Source: Flavobacterium sp. (GTDB taxonomy: Bacteria; Bacteroidota; Bacteroidia; Flavobacteriales; Flavobacteriaceae). Taken from it: DNA of 43,443 nucleotides. Each line of letters opens with the position of its first letter. The first letter of the stretch is position 1. Location of the stretch: the NCBI GenBank assembly GCA_010365135.1, contig JAAFGY010000010.1, positions 1 to 43,443 of the forward strand. The letters are read 5' to 3'. Below the pieces are notes generated by a model, which was not told the origin of the DNA, did not search any database, and saw only the letters and a list, made by a program, of their open reading frames with translations. Shown one piece after another: positions 19,120-28,145 of the stretch. The position numbers were made by a program, and so were the translations under genes.

Positions 19120-20540
19120 AAGAAAATAAAAATATAGACCGATTATTTCAAGAACAATTCAGAGGCTTTGAGGAAACTCCGGACAATCAAGTTTGGTTGA
19201 ATATTGTAGCTGAATTAAAAAAAGATAAAAAACGAAAAGTAATTCCGTTGTGGATAAAATGCTCCGGAATAGCTGCGGCATTTTTACTTGGTTTGTTCAC
19301 TCTGAATATGAATCAACCCTTTGATTCAAAAACTGAAAACCGCATTGTTTTAGAAGCGAAAATTATAAAAGATTCCTCTAATAAAAAGCATATCTATCCC
19401 AAAAATAGTTCGAAAGAAAACCAAATTGTTATCCATTCCAAAGAAAATTCAAAGCACCAAAAAGAAATAATTAATACTAATTTTTCAAAATCAAATACTA
19501 ACGATGAAAAAAACGTTAACCCTTATGGTTCCCCAAAAGTCCTCGTTTACCAAAAAAAGAATCCTAATAATGCTGAAGTTTTTCTACCAAAAAGTAATTT
19601 GTCGTTAAATCAATTGGCAACAAATGAAAGCAACACGAACCACTCATTAAATGCGGAGAACATTACAAATTCAAACTCTTTAGCATACGAACCCAATCAA
19701 AACCTAGAAAAAAAGGATATCAGAGAGAAAGAAGAATCAAAAAAGGAAGTATTAACAAATACAGAAGTACCAAACGAATTAGAAGAAATTTTAAAAGCCA
19801 AATCTGCCAAAAAAATTACTATAATTTCTAATTCAACAAACAAATGGCATATTACGCCAAACGTTGCTCCATTGTACCTGAATGCAAATTCTGGAGGCTC
19901 TCCTATTGATGAACAGCTGTCAGATTACGAAAAAAAATCAGACAAAAGCGTTAGTTTTGGTATAGGCGTACAATATGCCGTCAGTAATAAAATAGTAGTT
20001 CGAACGGGAATTAATAAATTAGTCGTAGGCTACAACACGACCAACTTGTTGTATTCCACAGGATTAACAGCCAATAATTTGAGAAACATTGAATATTTTT
20101 CAAACAATGCTGTTAAATTTGTAGATGAAAAAAATTATGGTTTATTAACAACAACAGAAAAAGACATGCAAAGTACTAGTACGGGAAATTTAAACCAAAA
20201 AATGGGCTATTATGAACTACCCATGGAAATTTCATACGCTGTTTTAGACAAAAAATTTGGAATAAATCTAATTGGAGGGTTCAGTACTTTGTTCCTAAAT
20301 GAGAATAGAATTTCATTAAAATCTTCTCAATCAAATATTGAACTTGGCGAAGCAAAAAACTTGAATCAAGTCCATTTTAGCTCTAATGTAGGTTTAGGAT
20401 TTAAGTACCAAATCACAAAATCATTCCAAATTAATATGGAACCCATGGTTAAATATCAAATAAATACCTTTTCAAATAACTCTGGCGACTTTAAGCCCCT
20501 ATTTATGGGATTGTATTCTGGTATAAGTTATGGCTTTTAA
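19116..20540 (+). CDS. Putative dual-membrane-spanning anti-sigma factor: cytoplasmic N-terminus, TM helix, disordered linker, C-terminal outer-membrane beta-barrel
   Basis: ATGA overlap with sigma gene; TM CSGIAAAFLLGLFTL; Asn/Lys/Ser-rich linker; C-terminal alternating barrel strands ending in aromatic F (SGISYGF). Confidence 0.7.
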   Translation: MKENKNIDRLFQEQFRGFEETPDNQVWLNIVAELKKDKKRKVIPLWIKCSGIAAAFLLGLFTLNMNQPFDSKTENRIVLEAKIIKDSSNKKHIYPKNSSKENQIVIHSKENSKHQKEIINTNFSKSNTNDEKNVNPYGSPKVLVYQKKNPNNAEVFLPKSNLSLNQLATNESNTNHSLNAENITNSNSLAYEPNQNLEKKDIREKEESKKEVLTNTEVPNELEEILKAKSAKKITIISNSTNKWHITPNVAPLYLNANSGGSPIDEQLSDYEKKSDKSVSFGIGVQYAVSNKIVVRTGINKLVVGYNTTNLLYSTGLTANNLRNIEYFSNNAVKFVDEKNYGLLTTTEKDMQSTSTGNLNQKMGYYELPMEISYAVLDKKFGINLIGGFSTLFLNENRISLKSSQSNIELGEAKNLNQVHFSSNVGLGFKYQITKSFQINMEPMVKYQINTFSNNSGDFKPLFMGLYSGISYGF

Positions 20541-20564
20541 TTAGAATCTACTGGTGATTTACTG

Positions 20565-21341
20565 TTAGTTAAAAGGATTATTTAGCGACTTTTTCTTCTG
20601 AAAATCCAGTAATTGTTCGTGAATGACTTTCCAAGAATGACTTTTTAGATTATTTTTATCAGCCATCGCTTTTCCTTCAGTTTCAATAAATGAATGTACT
20701 TTTACCCGCATCAAACCTGGACTTCCACTAAAAAAAGTAAAGGAAAAACGTTCTTTATTGTCCCCAAAAGTTATTGGAACAATGGGTAATTGGTGTTCTA
20801 TAGCCAATCGAAAAGCACCGTCTTTAAAATGATCTAAAATAATGGATTCATCATCCGTTACACCACCTTCGGGAAAAATACAAATACTTAGTCCTTGATT
20901 GATTCTTTTTTGGGCACTTTCAAACACACGATGTTTGCTTCTGGAACTAGATCGATCGACCAAAATACAAGTTCGTTTATAGAAAAATCCAAATATGGGA
21001 ATTTTGACCAATTCTTTTTTACCTACAAAGACGAATGGTTTTCGTATCGTGACAAGCATCAGCATAATATCCACCATCGAAGTGTGATTGGCGATAAGCA
21101 TATAACTTTTGTCTTTGTCCAATTCCTGTTCTCTTTCGATTTTGTAATAAAATCCCATCCCAAAAAGAATAATTCGAGCCCAAATTCTCGCCATTTTAAA
21201 AAAATAAGGATAACCACTTTCGGTCAAAATGGACAGTACCAAGAAAGGAAACATCGCAAGAATGGGAATGGTCATTACAATGTAAAACCAAACGCGCCAA
21301 ATGGCCCAAAAAATAATTTTTAGTCCTTTCATAGTTTTCAA
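20565..21341 (-). CDS. 1-acyl-sn-glycerol-3-phosphate acyltransferase (PlsC family)
   Basis: NHTSMVDIM, FPEGGVTDDE motifs. Confidence 0.88.
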   Translation of the reverse strand: MKTMKGLKIIFWAIWRVWFYIVMTIPILAMFPFLVLSILTESGYPYFFKMARIWARIILFGMGFYYKIEREQELDKDKSYMLIANHTSMVDIMLMLVTIRKPFVFVGKKELVKIPIFGFFYKRTCILVDRSSSRSKHRVFESAQKRINQGLSICIFPEGGVTDDESIILDHFKDGAFRLAIEHQLPIVPITFGDNKERFSFTFFSGSPGLMRVKVHSFIETEGKAMADKNNLKSHSWKVIHEQLLDFQKKKSLNNPFN

Positions 21342-21445
21342 AAGTAAGTAAAACTATGCTATTATTTATAAAAGCATTAAATTTGGAAACTTTTAATAAA
21401 TTAAAACAATAATATTTGTAACCTTCGCGGTCAATAAAATTTATA

Positions 21446-22420
21446 ATGGCAAAAATACTCACTGGCGTTCAAAGTACAGGAACACCACATTTAGGAAACT
21501 TACTTGGCGCGATCATTCCCGCAATCGAATTATCGAATAATCCTGAAAATGAATCTTTTCTTTTCATCGCCGATTTACATTCAATAACTCAAATAAAAGA
21601 CGGAAAAACTTTAAGAGAAAACACCTACAGCACAGCAGCAGCTTGGTTGGCTTGTGGTTTGAATGTGGACAAAGTAGTTTTTTACCGCCAATCTGATGTG
21701 CCGCAAACTGCCGAATTATCTTGGTATTTGAGTTGTTTTTTTCCATTCCAAAGGTTGACATTGGCCCATTCTTTCAAAGACAAAGCCGATAGATTGGAAG
21801 ACGTAAATGCCGGATTATTTTCATATCCAATGTTAATGGCTGCCGATATCTTATTGTATGATGCAGAGTTTGTTCCCGTGGGAAAAGACCAATTGCAACA
21901 CGTCGAAATTACACGCGATGTGGCTTCTCGTTTCAATCATCAAATGGGTGAAACCTTTGTACTTCCTGAATCGAAAATTCAAAAAGAAAGTATGCTCATT
22001 CCGGGTACCAATGGTGGAAAAATGAGCAAATCGGCCAATAATATTATCAATATTTTCCTAGATGATAAAGCCTTGCGCAAACAAGTAATGAGCATCGAAA
22101 CCGACAGCACACCGCTTGAAGATCCGAAAAATCCAGAAACGTGCAATGCGTTTGCGATTTATTCTTTGTTAGCCAATGAAGAACAAATAGCCGAAATGAA
22201 AGCTAAATATTTAGGTGGAAACTACGGTTACGGCCACGCAAAACAAGCCTTGTTTGAACTCATTATAGAAAAATTCAAAACCGAAAGAGAGAAATACAAT
22301 TACTACATGAACAACCTCGCAGATGTAAATGCATTATTGAAAATTGGCGCTGAAAAAGCTGGAATTGTAGCTAGTGGAGTTTTAGCAAGAGTTAGAGAGA
22401 AATTGGGATTTGAAATATAA
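21446..22420 (+). CDS. trpS: Tryptophanyl-tRNA synthetase
   Basis: GVQSTGTPHLGNLLGAI (HIGH-like), GGKMSKSANN (KMSKS). Confidence 0.97.
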   Translation: MAKILTGVQSTGTPHLGNLLGAIIPAIELSNNPENESFLFIADLHSITQIKDGKTLRENTYSTAAAWLACGLNVDKVVFYRQSDVPQTAELSWYLSCFFPFQRLTLAHSFKDKADRLEDVNAGLFSYPMLMAADILLYDAEFVPVGKDQLQHVEITRDVASRFNHQMGETFVLPESKIQKESMLIPGTNGGKMSKSANNIINIFLDDKALRKQVMSIETDSTPLEDPKNPETCNAFAIYSLLANEEQIAEMKAKYLGGNYGYGHAKQALFELIIEKFKTEREKYNYYMNNLADVNALLKIGAEKAGIVASGVLARVREKLGFEI

Positions 22421-22429
22421 TAGATAAAA

Positions 22430-22490
22430 TTACCGCAAATTCGCAAATTTATTGATTTAAATGATTTACGAATTTGCGGTCTTTTTTTTT
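22430..22490. terminator. Long hairpin terminator between convergent trpS and dprA
   Basis: accgcaaattcgcaaat / atttacgaatttgcggt 17-bp stem (one mismatch) then T9. Confidence 0.8.
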
Positions 22491-23591
22491 CTAAATCGCC
22501 TCAAATAATTTCCCCGGCAAAGGTCGAATTACACCTTTCAATTCCATATTCAACAGCATTCCTGAAATTTTATAAATTGGGAATTCACATCGTAATGCGA
22601 TGATATCCATCAATTCTTTTCCGTTTTTTAAGAGGTAATCATACACCTTTTGCTCATCATTTTCGAGTGTGACAAAGAGTTGTTTTTGAATAGGTTTGGT
22701 TTTACTTTCAATATCCCAATTCAAGATATAAACTAAATCAGCAGCGCTGGTAAGCAGGTTTGCTTTTTGGGTTTTAATCAAATTATTGCAGCCTTGACTG
22801 TATTTATCGGTGGTTCTTCCCGGAACAGCAAAAACATCGCGGTTGTAATCATTGGCGATATTTGCCGTAATTAACGAACCTCCTCTTTCAGCAGATTCGA
22901 TAACAATAGTGGCTTCTGAAATTCCTGCCACAATGCGGTTTCTGCGCACAAAATTTTCTTTTTCAGGATTTGACGAGCTCCAAAATTCGGTCACAAAACC
23001 TCCATTCTGCTCTACTTTGGCTACGTATTTCTTGTGATTTTTAGGGTAAATTTGATTCAAACCGTGAGCCACAACACCAATCGTTTGCAAGTTGTGTTCC
23101 ATCGCTAATTGATGTGCCAAAATATCGACTCCATAAGCAAAACCACTAACAATTACAGGATCAAGAGGTGCTAAATCTTCAATCAGTTTTCGGCAAAATT
23201 CCATACCATAAGAAGTGATTTGGCGTGTTCCAACTATACTAATTATTTTCTTGTTTTTCAAGTCGATATTTCCCGACATAAACAACAAAACTGGTCCGTC
23301 GATGCAATGCTTGAGCCGATCTGGATAAATTTCGTCTTGAAAATAAGCAACATCAATCTTGTTTGATTGGATGAATTTCAGTTCTTGTTCTGCCTTTTCG
23401 AAAATGCTTTTGTCTTTCAATTTTTGTAATAATACAGATCCAATTCCATCAATGGAGGCAATTTGGGAAGATTTGGTTTTGAAAACCTCTGCAGCAGATC
23501 CACAATGCATAATTAGTTTTTTGGCCACAATATCGCCCACGCCTTCTACTTGTTGCAATGCCAATACATGAAATAAATCTTGGTCTGTCAT
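22491..23591 (-). CDS. dprA: DNA-processing protein DprA
   Basis: ISIVGTRQITSYG, VSGFAYGVDILAHQLAM, GGSLITANIANDYNRDVFAVPG. Confidence 0.95.
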   Translation of the reverse strand: MTDQDLFHVLALQQVEGVGDIVAKKLIMHCGSAAEVFKTKSSQIASIDGIGSVLLQKLKDKSIFEKAEQELKFIQSNKIDVAYFQDEIYPDRLKHCIDGPVLLFMSGNIDLKNKKIISIVGTRQITSYGMEFCRKLIEDLAPLDPVIVSGFAYGVDILAHQLAMEHNLQTIGVVAHGLNQIYPKNHKKYVAKVEQNGGFVTEFWSSSNPEKENFVRRNRIVAGISEATIVIESAERGGSLITANIANDYNRDVFAVPGRTTDKYSQGCNNLIKTQKANLLTSAADLVYILNWDIESKTKPIQKQLFVTLENDEQKVYDYLLKNGKELMDIIALRCEFPIYKISGMLLNMELKGVIRPLPGKLFEAI

Positions 23592-23680
23592 ACTAATTGT
23601 TTGAGGTTGAAAAGTATAAAATTTTAAGCGGATTGTTAATAAAAATTGTGAATAAAATTTTGATAAGTATTTTCAATGTA

Positions 23681-23688
23681 TAACTTTG
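23681..23688 (+). promoter_or_regulatory. -7 element TAACTTTG immediately upstream of SPOR gene
   Basis: 5 nt before ATG 23694. Confidence 0.5.
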
Positions 23689-23693
23689 TAACT

Positions 23694-24641
23694 ATGAACA
23701 TCGAACAATATATCTCGCAACTTTTGTACCGTTACCAATGTGTAACCGTTCCTGGTTTTGGGGCTTTTTTGACTGAAATCCAGTCGGCTCAATTAATTGA
23801 AAGTTCCCATTCCTTTTTTCCTCCAAAGAAAATGATTTCTTTCAATGCCCATCTAAAAAACAACGATGGATTATTGGCCAATCACATTGCTCAAGCTGAA
23901 AAAACTTCCTATGAATATGCCATTAGCGCGATTCAATATGAGGTTTTCAATTGGAAAAAAGCGTTGCAAGAAAACGACTTTTTTTCTATCAAAAACGTTG
24001 GAGATTTTTCGCTTAATGCCGATAAAAATTTAATTTTCACACCTTATGACCAAACTAATTATTTGACCGATTCTTTTGGATTAAGTGCTTTTGTTTCGCC
24101 AATGGTGAAAAGAGAAATTTTCGAACAAAAAATCGAGGCTCTTGAAGAAAACATTAATGAAAATGAAGTGATTGCTTTAATTCCAGAAAGAAGAGCAGCC
24201 AGTGTTTATTTAAAATATGCCGCTATATTTGTTCTTGGATTAGGTTTAACAGCCGCTGTTGGCTATCCTGTTTACCAACAACAAATCGCCAATGAAACGA
24301 TTATTGTAGAGCAATCTGTTCAAAAACAAGTTCAAAACAAAATTCAAGAAGCTACTTTCTTTATCAAAAATCCTGTGCCCGCTGTGACGCTAACGGTAAA
24401 GGAATCAAAAATGTCTTATCATATAATGGCAGGGGCATTTAGAGATGAGAGAAATGCCAAAAAAGCGTTTGAAAAATTATCTAGCCAAGGCTATAAAGCG
24501 CGACGAATTCCGCAAAATAAATATGGATTATATCCAGTTCTTTATGGAAGTTACGCCACTTTACCAGAAGCCGAAAAAGCAAAAAAGGAAATTCAAAATA
24601 CGGTTAATCCTGATGCTTGGATTCTGGTTGAATCACTATAA
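23694..24641 (+). CDS. SPOR domain protein with HU/CCDC81-type N-terminus
   Basis: MNIEQYISQLLYRYQCVTVPGFGAFLTE; C-terminal SPOR repeat MSYHIMAGAFRDERNAKKAFEKL. Confidence 0.85.
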   Translation: MNIEQYISQLLYRYQCVTVPGFGAFLTEIQSAQLIESSHSFFPPKKMISFNAHLKNNDGLLANHIAQAEKTSYEYAISAIQYEVFNWKKALQENDFFSIKNVGDFSLNADKNLIFTPYDQTNYLTDSFGLSAFVSPMVKREIFEQKIEALEENINENEVIALIPERRAASVYLKYAAIFVLGLGLTAAVGYPVYQQQIANETIIVEQSVQKQVQNKIQEATFFIKNPVPAVTLTVKESKMSYHIMAGAFRDERNAKKAFEKLSSQGYKARRIPQNKYGLYPVLYGSYATLPEAEKAKKEIQNTVNPDAWILVESL

Positions 24642-24644
24642 TTT

Positions 24645-24677
24645 AAAAGCCTATTCGAATTGAATGGGCTTTTTTGA
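24645..24677 (+). terminator. Terminator after SPOR gene
   Basis: aaaagcctattcgaattgaatgggctttttt. Confidence 0.7.
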
Positions 24678-24722
24678 TTATTTATTTATTGATCTGTTGA
24701 CTATTTTCAGCTCTTTTAAACT

Positions 24723-24755
24723 AGATTTGACAACTTTTAAAAAGTTGTCAAATCT
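24723..24755. repeat. 33-nt perfect palindrome agatttgacaactttt-a-aaaagttgtcaaatct
   Basis: Two perfect 16-nt arms. Confidence 0.9.
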
Positions 24756-24792
24756 TCAAACTGTTTCCATCCTCAAAAGATAAAGTGTTCTT

Positions 24793-27060
24793 TTATTTCA
24801 AACTCGCCTTAAACATTTTCAGTTCGTCCCAAGTGAATTTTTCGCCATAGTGTTCCTTCAAGCCGTTTAGCGTTTCTTCTTTATAGCCTTTGAAAGCGGC
24901 GGCTAAATCCAACAATTTATCTTCGGGCAAAACAGCGGTGATGGAGATTATTTCTGATTCTATGAGTTTGGCAATATGAGTTCCAATTGTTTGCGATGTC
25001 AGTTTTCTAATGGCAGCAATTTCTTTAATGGTGTTCTTTTCGAGCCACAATTCGTAGGTTTCCTGAACTGTAGATTTTTTGGGTTCTTTCTTTTCTTTTT
25101 CCTTTTTAGTGTAGCGTTCTAAATCAACTTCATCTTCAATTAAAGTTACATTTACGGCCTTGAAATCGTCTTGAATTGTCTTTAACTTGTTGATTTTGTA
25201 ATATTTAATTTCATCTGAAGACAACTTTTCCTTCGAAATCGTTTCTCCAGCAACCACGGTTTCAATCAATAATTTAGCTTTCATCAATCGCAAAACTGCC
25301 TTAGTTTGCAATTCTTCCAAAACCATTAATTCATCATAAAAAGCTTTGGCTTTTTTGAGGCGTTTAATTTCTTCGACTTTCCAAAGAATTTCAAAAACCA
25401 AATCGTCCATCAACTTGATAAAATAATTGTATGCGGCTTGGAAACGCTCCGAAACGTGATTTAAATCTACAGTTTCCGCATTGAAAATTTTATTCAATTG
25501 CACAATGAATTTTTGGGATGGATCCAAAAGTCTGTCGATGGCTTCCAATTGTTTTGCAGCCCAATTCGCCTGTTTGGATTTGACGGAAATCTCGGAATGC
25601 TCGGAATAACTGAACTTGTGATTACGCCATTCTTGTGCCAATTCTGACCAATCGAAGCTGTGTATTAAATAGTTATGAATGAAATTTTTTGTTTCTATTT
25701 GTAATGAATTTTCCAGAACTTCTTCTGATGCTTTGTTTAACGAATAATCCATCACGTCCTGATCGTTAGAAATGCCGTTCATTCGAAGCGGAGAAAGCAA
25801 AATCAAGCCGTTTAACGAGCGCAAACGCGATAAAGCCACATAAGCTTGTCCAGGAAGAAAAACTTGCGAAACATCGAGCGCAGCCTTGTCAAAAGTAAGT
25901 CCTTGGCTTTTGTGAACCGTAATCGCCCAAGCTAATTTTATTGGATAATGGACAAAAGTTCCTAACACTTCTTCCTCAATTTCTTTAGTATTTTCATCCA
26001 CTTTATAACGAATGTTTTCCCATTCGTATTTTTCGACTTCGATCGTTTTATTTTCTTCGGGGAAATGAACTAGGATTTCCTGACCAGAAAGCGATTTTAT
26101 AAAGCCCATTTTGCCGTTGAAATATTTTTTATCAAAATTCAAATCGTTTTTGATAAACATAATTTGTGCACCAACTTTAAGTTTTAAATTTTCTTCAACA
26201 GGAAATATTTTTTCTGGAAAATCACCCACAATTTCAGGTTTATAAATTACTAATTTTCCCTCCAAATCTTCCAAAGCTTGAGCATTGATCGAATCTGCTT
26301 TGGCATTGTGAGTTGTCAAAGTAATGTATCCTTTATTGGCTTTCAAATCGAAATTTGGATTTACATATTGATTCAGGTTTTGAATATCTGCCGAAGAAAT
26401 TTGATTGTTTCTCAAATTGTTCAAAATCGAAATAAAAACATCGTCCGTTTGACGGAAAATCTTGGACAATTCAATGTATAAAGGTGGATTTTGCTGGATA
26501 ACGTGAGAATGAAAAAAGAATTTTCCTTTGTAATAGGTTTTTAAAGTGCGCCATTCCTCATCCCGAATCACGGGCGGCAATTGCAACAAATCGCCAATAT
26601 ACAATACTTGAACACCCCCAAAAGGAGTGTTTTTTTTACGAACGGATTGCATCATAAAATCCAATGCGTCCAACAAATCGGCGCGGAGCATACTCACTTC
26701 GTCAATGATGAGCAATTCCATATTCTTGATAACCGCTTTTTTTAAACCACTCATTTTGAAATGTCTGCGCAAGGTTGCTTTAGTTTCAAATTTGGTGTTT
26801 TCGGAAAAATGTGGTGATGAATTATCAGGAATAAATCCGCCGAAGGGCAGCTGAAACATGGAATGAATCGTAACTCCGCCAGCGTTTAATGCGGCAATTC
26901 CTGTTGGTGCTACCACCACACAATTTTTATGCGTAGTTTGAATAATTTCACGCAGCAATGTCGTTTTTCCTGTTCCCGCTTTTCCCGTAAGGAAAATAGA
27001 ACGATGCGTTTGATTGATAAATCTCAGGGTGTAAATGGCGGCTTCGGAAATGGATTGCAT
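24793..27060 (-). CDS. AAA/PIF1-like (RecD2-like) DNA helicase with C-terminal helix-turn-helix region
   Basis: GKAGTGKTTLLREI Walker A; IIDEVSMLRADLLDALD; AWAITVHKSQGLTFDKA; C-terminal TVQETYELWLEKNTIKEIAAIRKLTSQTIGTHIAKLIE. Confidence 0.9.
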   Translation of the reverse strand: MQSISEAAIYTLRFINQTHRSIFLTGKAGTGKTTLLREIIQTTHKNCVVVAPTGIAALNAGGVTIHSMFQLPFGGFIPDNSSPHFSENTKFETKATLRRHFKMSGLKKAVIKNMELLIIDEVSMLRADLLDALDFMMQSVRKKNTPFGGVQVLYIGDLLQLPPVIRDEEWRTLKTYYKGKFFFHSHVIQQNPPLYIELSKIFRQTDDVFISILNNLRNNQISSADIQNLNQYVNPNFDLKANKGYITLTTHNAKADSINAQALEDLEGKLVIYKPEIVGDFPEKIFPVEENLKLKVGAQIMFIKNDLNFDKKYFNGKMGFIKSLSGQEILVHFPEENKTIEVEKYEWENIRYKVDENTKEIEEEVLGTFVHYPIKLAWAITVHKSQGLTFDKAALDVSQVFLPGQAYVALSRLRSLNGLILLSPLRMNGISNDQDVMDYSLNKASEEVLENSLQIETKNFIHNYLIHSFDWSELAQEWRNHKFSYSEHSEISVKSKQANWAAKQLEAIDRLLDPSQKFIVQLNKIFNAETVDLNHVSERFQAAYNYFIKLMDDLVFEILWKVEEIKRLKKAKAFYDELMVLEELQTKAVLRLMKAKLLIETVVAGETISKEKLSSDEIKYYKINKLKTIQDDFKAVNVTLIEDEVDLERYTKKEKEKKEPKKSTVQETYELWLEKNTIKEIAAIRKLTSQTIGTHIAKLIESEIISITAVLPEDKLLDLAAAFKGYKEETLNGLKEHYGEKFTWDELKMFKASLK

Positions 27061-27193
27061 AAGGCGTGTAATTTGAAAGCTAAAATATTGAAAATTTTGG
27101 TGGTTTTTCAAATTTTCTAGATGTATTTGAACTTCTTATAATTTTAGCCCCGAGTAAAGTGGAAATCCTCGAGATTTAGAAAGTGATTTTTTC

Positions 27194-27290
27194 TAGCCGG
27201 AAAAGAGCGACCAAAGGAAGCTCCTTTTCTGGTTAAGAAAAAACATTTGCTAAACGAGAGATTGCAACGAAAAGCGGGAAATAGCTTCAA
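27194..27290. repeat. Structured intergenic region, possible degraded dispersed repeat
   Basis: agccggaaaagagc / gctccttttctggtt imperfect hairpin. Confidence 0.4.
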
Positions 27291-27297
27291 AAAAAAA

Positions 27298-27319
27298 TGC
27301 CACGCAATCGCGTGACATT
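27298..27319 (-). terminator. Terminator of minus-strand Skp-like gene
   Basis: atgtcacgcgattgcgtggcat then T run on minus strand. Confidence 0.7.
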
Positions 27320-27340
27320 TAGTTTATTTTTTTGGTAAAA

Positions 27341-27898
27341 TTATTTCTTAGCTTCTTCTTTTGCTGGAGTTTTGTACTTGTCATTCAACAATTTGATAAT
27401 TTCTTTTGTGATGTCAAATTTGTCTTCGGCATATAGGATACTAGCGTTGGAGTCGCCTGTTCCATAAATGTAAGCATAGCCTTTCTCTTTGCCATAAGCT
27501 TTGATAGTTCTTTTCACATTGGCTACTAGACTGTCCATTTCAACTCCGCCTTCTTGTTGCAATTCTTGCGATAATGCCTGTTGAGCTTGACCCAATTGTT
27601 GCTCTCTTTTTTGCAATTCAACCCCTTTTTGTTGTGCCCAAGCTTGCCCGTTTGCTTGTGCTTGTGCTTGAAAATTGGAAGCTTCTTGTTTGAATCTATT
27701 GATTTCAGCTTGAAGTTGTCTTCCTTTTTCTTCTCCTTTTGCTTTGTATTTAGCATCAAGATCTTTTGTTGCTGTATATTCTTTCATTAAAACCGAAGTG
27801 TCCACATAAGCTGTTTTTACTTCTTTAACTTCTGCTACTGGTTTATCACAAGAAACAATTGAAATTGCAAGTGCAATAATTACTACTATTTTTTTCAT
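27341..27898 (-). CDS. OmpH/Skp-like chaperone with lipobox
   Basis: MKKIVVIIALAISIVSCDK; AYVDTSVLMKEY...coiled coil...YIYGTGDSNASILYAEDKFDITKEIIKLLN. Confidence 0.85.
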   Translation of the reverse strand: MKKIVVIIALAISIVSCDKPVAEVKEVKTAYVDTSVLMKEYTATKDLDAKYKAKGEEKGRQLQAEINRFKQEASNFQAQAQANGQAWAQQKGVELQKREQQLGQAQQALSQELQQEGGVEMDSLVANVKRTIKAYGKEKGYAYIYGTGDSNASILYAEDKFDITKEIIKLLNDKYKTPAKEEAKK

Positions 27899-28145
27899 TA
27901 TTAATTTTTTTCTAATTTTTAAAGATTGACAACAAAAATATAAAAAAATAAGCAGCATTATCAAAAAGTTGGAAAAATGCAGAAATATTTATAATATAAG
28001 AATTTGTTATTATAATTGCAGAATCAATAATTTGAACTTATCGAAATTGACTTTATCAGCTTCGAAATGATCAATGGTCTCAAAAAAGGCAACTCAATGT
28101 AGTTTTACCAACAAAAACGTTGCTTAAAATCGCTTAAAATGATTT

